Shown here piece after piece: positions 1-8,623 of a stretch of 64,000 nucleotides of DNA; within the stretch, counting starts at the first letter, position 1; each line of letters starts with the position of its first letter. The notes under the pieces were generated by a model. It had not been told where the DNA came from and made no database searches. It saw nothing but the letters and a program-made list of their open reading frames with translations. The stretch covers positions 124,001 through 188,000 of the forward strand of contig NZ_CP061291.1 of NCBI RefSeq assembly GCF_018687455.1, read 5' to 3'. The translations under genes and the position numbers were made by a program. Origin of the DNA: Polynucleobacter sp. TSB-Sco08W16. GTDB lineage: Bacteria > Pseudomonadota > Gammaproteobacteria > Burkholderiales > Burkholderiaceae.

Positions 1-533
1 CATTCAAATTGAGGGTTATTTCCGTATCCGAATCGGGTTGCAATAACTAATTCTGGACCGACATAAAAGTTACACCAGTAAAAAGCTCCATATTTGTTTG
101 GGTTTTCTTCAAACATGGACAATGTCTCAAGAATCTGATTTCTAGACCAGAATTCATCAACATCAATTTCCCAAAGTAGACACTCCTTCTTTATTTTTTT
201 TAGAGGAGCATTAATCATTTCTAGCTTGCCATTCCAAAATGCCCCATTTTCTTTTCTATAAACGGAAATATTGTTAGGATATTTTTTCTGCAGCTCATCA
301 ATATAGTCAGTTGTGCCATCATTTGACAGTCCATTAAGGTGAAGGGAGGCAGGTATGGCGCCACCATTTTTAAGAGACCAAGAGGTATCGTTTTTAAGGT
401 CAGCAACACCTTCAATAATATGCCAATGCCATTTAATCGATAATGAAGAAAAAGTTTCAATATGTTGTTCAATAAATGGGCGACCATTTAAAACGATCGT
501 GAAGAAATGAATTTCCAAATTATTTTTTACCAT
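1..533 (-). CDS. Glycosyltransferase family 2-like protein, 3' end outside the window
   Basis: Reading leftwards from ATG 533, an open frame of 177 codons runs off the window edge without a stop. The protein starts MVKNNLEIHFFTIVLNGRPF, has an NDGTTDY segment (residues 71-77) resembling the S-x-DGT signature of GT-A fold transferases, and a WEIDVDEFW segment (121-129) that looks like the metal-binding DxD site. Such proteins transfer sugars from nucleotide donors onto surface glycans or glycoconjugates; the substrate cannot be told. It lies 99 bp downstream of the GT61 gene in the same direction, so the two may be cotranscribed. The DNA is AT-rich with long A/T runs, unlike the housekeeping genes to the right. 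The family call is moderately sure; the GT2 assignment rests on two short motifs. Confidence 0.62.
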   Translation of the reverse strand, partial: MVKNNLEIHFFTIVLNGRPFIEQHIETFSSLSIKWHWHIIEGVADLKNDTSWSLKNGGAIPASLHLNGLSNDGTTDYIDELQKKYPNNISVYRKENGAFWNGKLEMINAPLKKIKKECLLWEIDVDEFWSRNQILETLSMFEENPNKYGAFYWCNFYVGPELVIATRFGYGNNPQFE

Positions 534-632
534 GAGATTATTTTTTTGAAGCATTCATTGGTCGATCTTCGGGGGCAGTGGAGCTGGATAGCCTTTAAGC
601 AATAGTGAGATTATATGTTTACCAAGATTGAG

Positions 633-1823
633 CTAAGAGTTGTGAGAAATCAAAGCCTTCAATTCATTCAGATTAACCACATAATCCATGTCGTTCCCAT
701 GCTGAGAGCCTAAGATCCATTTATACGATATCCCAAGGCTAGCACATAGGCTTAGATAGCAATGATTCACCCATTTCGGCGAATGGAGTTCAATAACTTT
801 GCATGTTGGCGGAACAAACAGAAGATGAGTGCCTGCTGCGCCATGTGGGATAACAATAGATTCTGCCGCTCTAAAATAATTAATTTGGTCTTCTGCAGAA
901 ATTTCACTCATGATTAGCTTTTCGTAGCCAAGCCCTTCTAGATAGCTGAAAATTTCATCCTCATTAGCAACCTGTCGATTGCTATCTATTCTTGAGATGT
1001 ATAAACGCTTTTTAGTATTGGCGGGCTTCATCATTCGATTTAGAAACTTATCCCTAAGCCAGTGCATGGCACCAGGATGCTGTGTTGGAGTAGACGGAAT
1101 TGATGGGAAGAAAAGATCCTCAATTTCAAATGACTCTCCGTTTGTAATGATTAATTTATTGTCAACCCCCATAAGTCTTAAAGTTGATTTTTGAAAGTCT
1201 GATAGTTGATCCCGTACTATGAGAGGAATATTTTTCAGCTCAGGCAAATCATCTAAACATTTAAGTCTTATCAAAGTTTCCATAACCCAGTGGTAGATAT
1301 TCTTGTCATTGGGTCTGACACTTAAATATATTGCAGGTATAGGGATTTTTTGAATCTTTTTATCAATCGAGTAAATTTTAATTCTTTGCTTAAGAGTCAA
1401 TAAGTTCTCGCCTTGGATCATACAAAGCGGATAGTTATGTTGACTAGGCCACTTGTTAAGCTGGTATTCAGCCCATCGCCTGTTTCCATAGCCCTCAGTA
1501 AGAGAAAGATTATTTCTCACTAAAATTAAAAGTGATGAATCTTTAATCATTACTTTTGTAAGGTGAGCCAAGATTGATCCACCAACCTCAACACCTTCTA
1601 TTAGATCATTGATCTTAAAGCCGCTATTAGTTGATGGAGTTTCAAAAAATAAACTATCTTCGGATGCATTGTGATGAAGTAATGCATCTTTTTCATTAAT
1701 TAAAGAGATGCATTCTTTGGAAAACATGGGTAAATATGTGTTTTCGTTTTGATATAAATCTGTCGCGCTATTTGCGCGACGACACCAAGATGATGTCTCA
1801 ATAAACTCGAATATATTGACCAT
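633..1823 (-). CDS. GT61 (DUF563) family glycosyltransferase
   Basis: This 396-residue protein has the C-terminal signature of the GT61/DUF563 family: a PHGAAGTHLLFVPP segment followed by KVIELHSPKW (about residues 329-353), which matches the usual 'GAxxxNLLFxPxGxxVIEL' pattern with a His in place of the Asn. An upstream stretch (about 165-185) with HWVMETLIRL resembles the 'HWLxExLPRL' segment of the same family. Bacterial members are thought to add pentoses or other sugars to surface polysaccharides; the acceptor is unknown here. No signal peptide or membrane segment is visible, so it is probably cytoplasmic. It precedes another transferase gene on the same strand. The 191-bp gap upstream separates it from the MHS transporter. 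Confidence 0.75.
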   Translation of the reverse strand: MVNIFEFIETSSWCRRANSATDLYQNENTYLPMFSKECISLINEKDALLHHNASEDSLFFETPSTNSGFKINDLIEGVEVGGSILAHLTKVMIKDSSLLILVRNNLSLTEGYGNRRWAEYQLNKWPSQHNYPLCMIQGENLLTLKQRIKIYSIDKKIQKIPIPAIYLSVRPNDKNIYHWVMETLIRLKCLDDLPELKNIPLIVRDQLSDFQKSTLRLMGVDNKLIITNGESFEIEDLFFPSIPSTPTQHPGAMHWLRDKFLNRMMKPANTKKRLYISRIDSNRQVANEDEIFSYLEGLGYEKLIMSEISAEDQINYFRAAESIVIPHGAAGTHLLFVPPTCKVIELHSPKWVNHCYLSLCASLGISYKWILGSQHGNDMDYVVNLNELKALISHNS

Positions 1824-2014
1824 ATTATTTTTATTGACGTATTTTTATTAATTCTAAGAAGCTTTTTGAAAATAAAGTATACGATGGTAGAGGGCAATAA
1901 ATGCCAAGAAGACCGATTGATATTTGATGCATAGAAGCCCTGCATTGGTTGGTGGTCAGATTACAAGCTAGCTATTCAGAAAAAGATAGCAGATAGAATT
2001 GCAGCTTTATAGGC

Positions 2015-3379
2015 TCATTGAGATAAGTTTTTAGTTTTTGTCTCTGGCAAGAAAAGTGCCGCTGTAATTCCTGCCGCACTAAGAAATATGGTTGGATACC
2101 ATAAGCCCGCCAGATCATTCCCCCAGGATTGATTGAGCCATGTAACGATGAGTGGAAGCATTCCTCCAATCCAACCAGCTGCTAAGTTGTGAGGAAGTGT
2201 GGCTGCGCTATTCCTACCTTTGGCGGGAAAAAGTTCTGCAAGAAGCGCAGTTTGTGGCCCCACTACCAGTGCAAGTGAAAGCGAGAGAGCCGTCAATATC
2301 AAACCTATTTTTAGGAGGGCGCTACCTGAAGGAGATTCGACGTAGTGAGTACCAAGTTTTTGAAGTAGTTGAAATGCAGGGCGAATAAAAATTGAGCCAA
2401 GAATGATCCCAGCTAAAACGACTGGTTTACGCCCAAGCCTATCAGAGAGCCAACCCGCAAATATGGTGAGAGGTAGGAGAGCGATAGTGGCATAAATACT
2501 CAGTTTGTCTACCAGCGCAGACTCCAAGTGGACCGAGGTTTTTAAAAAGACTGCCGTATATACCTGAACGCAAAAGAACAATATTGCTCCGCTAGATGAA
2601 ATGCAAAAGAAGAGGAGAAACATTCTCTTACGAATTTCAGAATCTTTAAAGTTATTGATTAACTGAGATTCATTTTTCTCGGTTTGGTTTGATAGCTCTA
2701 GAAATACCGGTGTTTCTTCAAGCGATCTTCGGATATAAAAAGCGCTCAACAGTAGCGGAAGCGAAACCCAGAAAGGTACCCGCCATCCCCATGACTGAAA
2801 TTCTTCTGCAGACAAGCAGCTTTGGAGGGCTGCAATTTGTAAGGTTGAAACTAGAATGCCCAGCGGACCCATTAGCTGAAGAAAGCTGGTTTTGAACCCT
2901 CTATTTTTGTTGCCTGCATGTTCTGTGAGGTAAACAGCGCCACCACCAATTTCACCTCCAGCAGAGAGGCCTTGGATTAACCGTAAGGTAACTAAAAAAG
3001 CGGGGGCCCAGATGCCGATCTGTGCATAGGTTGGCAAAAATCCTACGCTGACAGTTGCCAGACCCATTAAGGCAATCGTGATCATAAAGACGGGCTTGCG
3101 GCCTATATGGTCACCTAATGATCCAAATAGGGCCGATCCGATGGGCCTAACCACCATTCCAACGCCAAAGGTTGCAAGACTTGCTAAAAGACCTGTATTG
3201 GGATCACTTGAAGGAAAAAATAATGGACCAAGAACAACCGCTAAGCTTGCGAAAGTAAGAAAGTCATACCACTCCAAGAAGGTCCCAAAGCAAGTAGCAA
3301 TAGCTATTTTGCGATAGGCCTGCGCATCATTCTTGGGCTTCAAATGAGCCCTTTTATTCGAAATCTGTAGAAGACTCAA
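2015..3379 (-). CDS. MFS transporter, metabolite:H+ symporter (MHS) type
   Basis: The 454-residue protein has about twelve hydrophobic segments and two copies of the MFS motif A: GSLGDHIGRKPVF after TM2 and GWLSDRLGRKPVV in the second half. The opening FGTFLEWYDF segment and the RLIQGLSAGGEIGGGAVYLTEHA segment are typical of the MHS family (ProP, KgtP, ShiA, citrate and dicarboxylate carriers). It should sit in the inner membrane and import a small organic acid or osmolyte with protons; the substrate is not predictable. Its ATG lies inside the end of rmuC (26-bp overlap), and no later in-frame Met precedes TM1, so this start is credible and suggests translational coupling. The length is normal for the family. 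Confidence 0.85.
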   Translation of the reverse strand: MSLLQISNKRAHLKPKNDAQAYRKIAIATCFGTFLEWYDFLTFASLAVVLGPLFFPSSDPNTGLLASLATFGVGMVVRPIGSALFGSLGDHIGRKPVFMITIALMGLATVSVGFLPTYAQIGIWAPAFLVTLRLIQGLSAGGEIGGGAVYLTEHAGNKNRGFKTSFLQLMGPLGILVSTLQIAALQSCLSAEEFQSWGWRVPFWVSLPLLLSAFYIRRSLEETPVFLELSNQTEKNESQLINNFKDSEIRKRMFLLFFCISSSGAILFFCVQVYTAVFLKTSVHLESALVDKLSIYATIALLPLTIFAGWLSDRLGRKPVVLAGIILGSIFIRPAFQLLQKLGTHYVESPSGSALLKIGLILTALSLSLALVVGPQTALLAELFPAKGRNSAATLPHNLAAGWIGGMLPLIVTWLNQSWGNDLAGLWYPTIFLSAAGITAALFLPETKTKNLSQ

Positions 3380-4628
3380 TTAATGGAGTAGATAAATTCT
3401 TACTTGGTTTAACGCCAAGCTCACGCACCTTCTCAGCAGAGCGAATGAGATTGCCTTTGCCAGTCTTCAGTTTGCTAAAGGCATCGTGATAGCTAGTCTG
3501 GGCTTGATCTAAACGTTGACCCAATTTTTCAAGATCATCTACAAAACCTACAAATTTATCGTAGAGATTGCCACATTGTTTTGCGATCTCTAAAGCATTC
3601 CGATTTTGGTGATCCTGCCTCCATAAATGAGCGACAGTTCGTAATGTTGCCATCAAGGTACTTGGGCAAACCAACACAATATTTTTAGCAAGCGCCTCTT
3701 GATACAAATTCGGAGCAGTTTTCAGGGCCAATAAGAAAGCGGGCTCAATCGGAACGAACATGAGAACAAAGTCCACGGAACCTACGCCATAGAGAGAGCT
3801 GTAGTTCTTGCTTGATAACCCTTGGATATGTTGACGTAGTGATTGGATATGGGCGGCTAACTCACGCTCAGCAATGTCCGAGTCGGTTGTTTCAGCGTGT
3901 CTGGCATAAGCTGTTATGGATACCTTGCTATCAACCACCAAACTTCTACCCTCGGGAAGTTTAATGACTACGTCAGGCTGTAAGCGCGAACCATCAGTTT
4001 GCGTATGGCTGTCCTGCACAACATATTCTTCGCCTTTACGCAGGCCTGATGACTCAAGAATAGACTCGAGCACTAGCTCACCCCAGTTACCCTGGACTTT
4101 GGAGTCGCCCTTTAATGCTTGCGTTAAAGAGCGTGTTTCATCTGACATTCGTAGGTTGAGATTGGCTAGACGCTCAATTTCGCTTTTAAGTGCAAAGCGC
4201 TCACGCGCTTCATTCCCATAAGAATTATTGACCTGCTCTTTGAATTCGGTGAGCTTGGTTTGTAATGGCTTTAAAAGGGCATCGAGGCTAGCTGCATTTT
4301 GTTCTGTAAAGCGCTTGGATTTATCCTCCAGAATTTCATTGGCCAAGTTTTTGAATTGGCTAGTAAGCGCCTCTTTAGCTTCATTGAGCGACTCAATGCG
4401 TCCGAGTCCTTGCTTGCGTTCTGAATCGAGTTCCGCTTCAAGACGAATGGCATTTTGAAGCGCTTGATCACGTTCAGCCCTAAGCCCTAGGGTTAATGCG
4501 CTCTCAGCTTCAACTTGAAGTTCTGCCCGTGCCAGGCTCGAGCGTAAATTGAGAGCATAAACCAAGAGGCCTGCACACAATCCCAGCGGTAGGCCAAACA
4601 ACAGAAGAGAGCTTAGATCAAAAGTCAC
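3354..4628 (-). CDS. rmuC: DNA recombination protein RmuC
   Basis: At 424 residues this is close to E. coli RmuC. It has one N-terminal membrane segment (about residues 6-28), a long Ala/Glu/Leu-rich coiled coil (about 30-190) and the RmuC domain (about 190-380) with LQPDVVIKLPEGRSLVVDSKVS, which holds the acidic and Lys residues of the PD-(D/E)xK-like fold. In E. coli, loss of RmuC raises inversion at short inverted repeats, so a nuclease-like role limiting recombination is assumed. It lies 14 bp after grxD and overlaps the start of the transporter downstream. Confidence 0.93.
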   Translation of the reverse strand: MTFDLSSLLLFGLPLGLCAGLLVYALNLRSSLARAELQVEAESALTLGLRAERDQALQNAIRLEAELDSERKQGLGRIESLNEAKEALTSQFKNLANEILEDKSKRFTEQNAASLDALLKPLQTKLTEFKEQVNNSYGNEARERFALKSEIERLANLNLRMSDETRSLTQALKGDSKVQGNWGELVLESILESSGLRKGEEYVVQDSHTQTDGSRLQPDVVIKLPEGRSLVVDSKVSITAYARHAETTDSDIAERELAAHIQSLRQHIQGLSSKNYSSLYGVGSVDFVLMFVPIEPAFLLALKTAPNLYQEALAKNIVLVCPSTLMATLRTVAHLWRQDHQNRNALEIAKQCGNLYDKFVGFVDDLEKLGQRLDQAQTSYHDAFSKLKTGKGNLIRSAEKVRELGVKPSKNLSTPLIESSTDFE

Positions 4629-4642
4629 TAAGGTAAGGCTAA

Positions 4643-4951
4643 TTACGCTTTAACTAATTTTTGCAGCTCGCCAGACTGAAACATTTCAGTCATGATGTCT
4701 GATCCGCCAATGAATTCACCATTGATATAGAGCTGAGGAATGGTTGGCCAATTAGCAAATTCTTTAATACCTTGGCGAATTCCTGCATCCTCTAATACGT
4801 TCACGGTATGAAGTTTTTCAACGCCACTAGCGCGCAGAATATTGACTGCATTGCCAGAGAAGCCGCACTGAGGAAACTGCGCAGTTCCCTTCATAAACAA
4901 TACAACGGGGTGGCTAGTAACGATTTCTTTAATTTGAGCTTGAGTGTCCAT
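4643..4951 (-). CDS. grxD: Monothiol glutaredoxin, Grx4 (GrxD) family
   Basis: A 102-residue protein with the CGFS active site (C29-S32, within FPQCGFSGNA), the KGT motif (21-23) that binds glutathione, and the WPTIPQLYINGEFIGGSDI segment containing the cis-Pro. CGFS glutaredoxins hold a glutathione-ligated [2Fe-2S] cluster, usually with a BolA partner, and pass clusters to target proteins rather than reducing disulfides. The length is typical. The gene is 98 bp downstream of prmC and 14 bp upstream of rmuC on the same strand. Confidence 0.96.
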   Translation of the reverse strand: MDTQAQIKEIVTSHPVVLFMKGTAQFPQCGFSGNAVNILRASGVEKLHTVNVLEDAGIRQGIKEFANWPTIPQLYINGEFIGGSDIMTEMFQSGELQKLVKA

Positions 4952-5049
4952 AAATTCTTTCTAGAAAAGCAATAAAGCGGTAAAAATGGTTTAGAAATAC
5001 TATTGTTTCGATTTTAAGACTTTATGCAACAAAGGGGGGGCTTGACGCC

Positions 5050-5901
5050 TTATTTCCTAGCGGACACCACGCGGTTATGGCCGGCCAAATCCTGATGGGC
5101 CTGAACGTCGCTAAATCCCCCTGCTTTCATCAGGCAGACTACAGCCTCTGACTGATCAAAGCCATGCTCGACTGCAATCAGGCCCATGGGTTTTAAGTGG
5201 TTTACAGCCCCTTGAATGATGACTTTGAGGCAGGTAAGCCCGCTGGCATGATCTGTTAAGGCAGAAATGGGTTCAAAACGCAGGTCACCTTGAGTCAGAT
5301 GAGGATCTTGGCTAGCAATATAAGGGGGATTGCTTAGGATCACGTCAAATAAAGCCTTCTCGTGCAAAGCCTCATACCAACTACCTTGCAAAAATTGCAC
5401 ACAAGACTCAAGGTTTAGCTGTTTGGCATTCGCCTTAGCAATGACTAATGCTTCAGCAGATTGATCTGTTGCGGTCACTATTGAACTTGGAGCCTCATTT
5501 GCAATCGCTAGTGCAATTGCTCCAGAGCCGGTTCCTAGATCAAGGACCTTGGGAGTAATAACCTCTTTTTCAATTTGCTTAATCTCACGCAGTCCAATTT
5601 CAACAAGTAGTTCAGTTTCTGGGCGCGGGATTAAAACACCCGGCGCAACTTGCAGCTCAATATTATGAAAACCACGTTTCCCAATGAGATAGGCAATCGG
5701 CTCACCTTGAAGTCGCCTGGATTCTAGTGTTTTCCACTCCTCAAGTGCTTGAGCATGAAGCTCCATATCGTCACGCGATAGCAGGGCAGAGCGTGGTAGT
5801 TGGTAGTGTTGATCGAGTACCTGAGCCATGAGTATTCGAGCTTCATTGGGTGGAAGTAGGGTGGCGCTCATTAACGAGCGCAGAGTTGCATCTATTCCCA
5901 T
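5050..5901 (-). CDS. prmC: Release factor glutamine methyltransferase PrmC (HemK)
   Basis: The 283-residue protein has the N-terminal helical domain followed by a class I SAM methyltransferase core. Visible are GVLIPRPETE (88-97), the SAM loop DLGTGSGAIAL (121-131) and the catalytic NPPY (191-194) that binds the target Gln amide. It methylates the Gln of the GGQ motif in RF1 and RF2. Its substrate gene prfA lies directly upstream, 18 bp away, as in E. coli hemA-prfA-prmC. The start at 5901 gives MGIDATLRSLM and the normal family length. Confidence 0.97.
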   Translation of the reverse strand: MGIDATLRSLMSATLLPPNEARILMAQVLDQHYQLPRSALLSRDDMELHAQALEEWKTLESRRLQGEPIAYLIGKRGFHNIELQVAPGVLIPRPETELLVEIGLREIKQIEKEVITPKVLDLGTGSGAIALAIANEAPSSIVTATDQSAEALVIAKANAKQLNLESCVQFLQGSWYEALHEKALFDVILSNPPYIASQDPHLTQGDLRFEPISALTDHASGLTCLKVIIQGAVNHLKPMGLIAVEHGFDQSEAVVCLMKAGGFSDVQAHQDLAGHNRVVSARK

Positions 5902-5919
5902 GAAGATTTTACTTCTTGC

Positions 5920-6999
5920 TTAATTATCGCCAAGAGCGGCGAGTAATTCAGCTTGGTGCTCGGATGCAAGGGCATTGCAGAGGTCATTAATATCACCATC
6001 CATCATGGCATCGATCTTATAGAGTGTGAGATTAATTCGGTGATCAGTGATGCGACCCTGTGGAAAGTTGTACGTTCGAATACGGTCGCTACGATCGCCC
6101 GAACCAATGAGAGATTTTCTAGTTTGCGCTTCGAGCTGGTGTTTTTCACGTTCGCGTGCGTCCATGATTCGCGAGACCAATACTTTCATTGCCTGTTCAC
6201 GGTTCCGATGTTGGCTGCGATCATCCTGACATTCCACTACAGTGCCGGTTGGCAAGTGGGTGATGCGTACTGCAGAGTCAGTCTTATTGATATGCTGCCC
6301 CCCTGCACCAGATGCACGGAAGGTGTCGATACGTAATTCAGCGGGATTGATTTTCACCGCCTCCAGTTCATCTGCTTCCGGCATGACTGCAACAGTGCAG
6401 GCTGACGTATGAATACGACCTTGGGTTTCGGTCTGAGGGACGCGTTGCACGCGATGGCCCCCAGACTCAAATTTCAGGCGTGAATAAACAGATTGACCCA
6501 CTAGGCGAAGGACAATCTCTTTGTATCCCCCTAAGTCTGATTCAGCAGCGCTGACTATTTCTACTTTCCAGCCTTGACGCTCTGCAAAGCGGGTATACAT
6601 GCGTAGAAGATCGCCGGCAAAGAGCGCGCTTTCATCCCCACCAGTACCCGCCCGAATCTCTAAGAACACATTGCGCTCGTCGTTTTCATCTTTGGGTAGA
6701 AGCAGTTTCTGTAGAGTACTCTCAAGCTCTTCCATAGTTGCCTGAGCCTGCTTTTGCTCTTCATCTGCAAAATCCTTCATTTCAGGATCTTTACGCATCT
6801 CTTCTGCGGCTTGTGCATCTGCCTCAGCCTGCTTATACAAGCCAAATTGCTCAACGACGGTAGCGATATCAGAGTGCTCACGCGTGAGTTTCCGATAAGC
6901 ATCCATATCTTTGGTTGCTTCTTCAGATGTTAAAAGGGAATTAAGTTCGGCTAAGCGCGTGTCTAGATGATCTAGCTTAGCCCGCATGCTGGGCTTCAT
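5920..6999 (-). CDS. prfA: Peptide chain release factor 1
   Basis: A full-length 359-residue RF1. It shows the GGQ motif (233-235, in ASGAGGQHINKTDSAVR), which enters the peptidyl-transferase centre, and a P-x-T tripeptide (PQT, 188-190) that gives UAA/UAG specificity; RF2 would have SPF instead. The ATG at 6999 follows the hemA stop with no gap, so the two are translationally coupled. PrmC, encoded just downstream, would methylate the Gln of GGQ. Confidence 0.98.
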   Translation of the reverse strand: MKPSMRAKLDHLDTRLAELNSLLTSEEATKDMDAYRKLTREHSDIATVVEQFGLYKQAEADAQAAEEMRKDPEMKDFADEEQKQAQATMEELESTLQKLLLPKDENDERNVFLEIRAGTGGDESALFAGDLLRMYTRFAERQGWKVEIVSAAESDLGGYKEIVLRLVGQSVYSRLKFESGGHRVQRVPQTETQGRIHTSACTVAVMPEADELEAVKINPAELRIDTFRASGAGGQHINKTDSAVRITHLPTGTVVECQDDRSQHRNREQAMKVLVSRIMDAREREKHQLEAQTRKSLIGSGDRSDRIRTYNFPQGRITDHRINLTLYKIDAMMDGDINDLCNALASEHQAELLAALGDN

Positions 7000-8316
7000 C
7001 TAATGGTCTTCTGATTTTGAGTGTGAGGCAAATAGTTTAGGTAATAACTTGATTAAGGCATCGCGCTCTGCGCCGTTGGAGTGCTGTAATGCATGGAGCG
7101 AGCCATGTAAGAATTTATTGGTAAGACCTTGTGCCATGGCATTTAGAACTTCCTGTGGATCATCGCCACGCATCAAACGTTTCATCGCACGTTCTAACTC
7201 AAGTTGTCTTAAGCGTTCACCTTGTTGCTGAATATCCTGAATCAACGGAACCGCATTGCGACCTTGCATCCAATGCATAAAATTACCAACTCGATCTTCA
7301 ATGATTGCTTCAGCTTGACTTACAGCAGCTTGGCGCAAACTTGCGCCTGTTTGAATCATCACGCCAAGATCGTCAACAGTATAGAGATACACGTCATCAA
7401 GCCTGGAAATTTCTGGTTCGAAGTCGCGTGGGACTGCTAAATCAATCATCACCATCGGTTTATGTCGACGCTGCTTCAGAGCGCTCTCCACCATGCCAAG
7501 ACCAATGATCGGCAAGGACGAGGCGGTGCTCGACACGATGATGTCAAATTCATGTAAGCGGCCAGGAAGCTCAGAAAGCTTGAATGATTCTGCTTGAGTT
7601 CCTTGATCAGCAATAGCATCTGCCAACTCTTGGCCACGCTCGATTGTACGATTAGCAATGGCAACATTTTTTGGTTTACGGGCAACAAAGTGCGTTGCAC
7701 ACAAGGCGATCATTTCACCTGCGCCAATGAACAGAATTTTTTGATTAGAAATTTTTTCAAAAATACGTTCAGAAAGTCGCACCGATGCTGCGGCCATGGA
7801 AATCGAATGCGCGCCAATTTCAGTTGATCCGCGAACTTCTTTCGCAACTGCAAATGTTTTCTGAAATAACTGATTAAGGTAGGTTCCTAAAACACCCGCA
7901 TCATTTGCGGTGCGAACTGCATCTTTCATCTGTCCCAAGATTTGGGTTTCACCAATTACCATTGAATCTAGGCCGCACGCTACTCTGAAAGCGTGACGAA
8001 CAGCATCCGATTGTGGGAGGGAGTAAATGTGTGGCTCAAGACTGCTTGGAGCGAGTTGCTGGGTTTTTGCTAGCCAATCAAAAGTCGCTTCATGCAAAAT
8101 GCTGGCCGCATCAGCATCGTTAGCTGCGCAGTAGACTTCGGTGCGGTTGCAGGTTGACAGGATGGTCGCTTCAGGCAGGCCGGATTGATTCGCCCCCAGC
8201 AAATGTTGGCGGAGATCGTGCAACGCTTCTTGAAGAAATTCAGGGTCAAAGGCGACCTTTTCCCGAATGGCGACCGGCGCTGTGTGATGATTGATGCCGA
8301 GTGTCAACAACTTCAT
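7000..8316 (-). CDS. hemA: Glutamyl-tRNA reductase
   Basis: The 438-residue enzyme reduces Glu-tRNA to glutamate-1-semialdehyde, the first step of C5-pathway tetrapyrrole synthesis. The catalytic Cys is C56 in LSTCNRTEVY. The NADPH-binding segment LFIGAGEMIALCATHF lies near residue 200 and the dimerisation domain fills the last 110 residues. GINHHTAPVAIREK at the N-terminus is diagnostic. It heads the run hemA-prfA-prmC-grxD-rmuC. Its start codon is 2 bp from an upstream in-frame Met of the opposite-strand membrane protein gene, so its promoter must lie within that gene. Confidence 0.98.
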   Translation of the reverse strand: MKLLTLGINHHTAPVAIREKVAFDPEFLQEALHDLRQHLLGANQSGLPEATILSTCNRTEVYCAANDADAASILHEATFDWLAKTQQLAPSSLEPHIYSLPQSDAVRHAFRVACGLDSMVIGETQILGQMKDAVRTANDAGVLGTYLNQLFQKTFAVAKEVRGSTEIGAHSISMAAASVRLSERIFEKISNQKILFIGAGEMIALCATHFVARKPKNVAIANRTIERGQELADAIADQGTQAESFKLSELPGRLHEFDIIVSSTASSLPIIGLGMVESALKQRRHKPMVMIDLAVPRDFEPEISRLDDVYLYTVDDLGVMIQTGASLRQAAVSQAEAIIEDRVGNFMHWMQGRNAVPLIQDIQQQGERLRQLELERAMKRLMRGDDPQEVLNAMAQGLTNKFLHGSLHALQHSNGAERDALIKLLPKLFASHSKSEDH

Positions 8317-8359
8317 AATGGTGATTATAGATTTGATGACATCATTAATGGGGGTGAGA

Positions 8360-8623
8360 ATGGGGTTTTTGGCTTTTCTGCTAATTGGGGGTGCATCCGG
8401 GGCTTTTGCCTGGATCTTTTACCCTGGGTTAGCCAAAGGCTCTCAGAGCTCCAGCGTCAGGGGATTGCTCATCAGCGTATTGCTGGGCTTCGCCGCAGCA
8501 GCTGGAGGTTCGTATTTAGGCCAATATATGGGGTTCTTTCAATCGGGCCAAATGTTGGAGTGGCTGGTAGCCATCTTCGCTGCCTGCACTATAGGGTGGA
8601 TCTATACCGGTTTAGCTAAATAA
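8360..8623 (+). CDS. Small GlsB/YeaQ/YmgE-type membrane protein
   Basis: A small hydrophobic protein of 87 residues from ATG 8360, with three membrane segments and the glycine-rich spacing of the GlsB/YeaQ/YmgE (transglycosylase-associated, TAG) family. The frame is open back to 8291, but those codons run into hemA on the other strand. ATG 8360 is preceded by a purine-rich GGGGGTGAGA stretch, and the 87-residue length matches the family (about 80-90), so I prefer it; ATG 8348 is the alternative. Family members are inner-membrane proteins linked to stress response, with no proven reaction. The last 12 bp overlap the 3' end of ung on the opposite strand. Confidence 0.7.
   Translation: MGFLAFLLIGGASGAFAWIFYPGLAKGSQSSSVRGLLISVLLGFAAAAGGSYLGQYMGFFQSGQMLEWLVAIFAACTIGWIYTGLAK

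Noticed and set aside
8185..8619. 144-codon plus-strand frame covering the GlsB-like gene
   Set aside because: It overlaps hemA and the membrane-protein gene in another frame; the product has no membrane or domain pattern, while the alternative frame gives a clear three-helix family protein.
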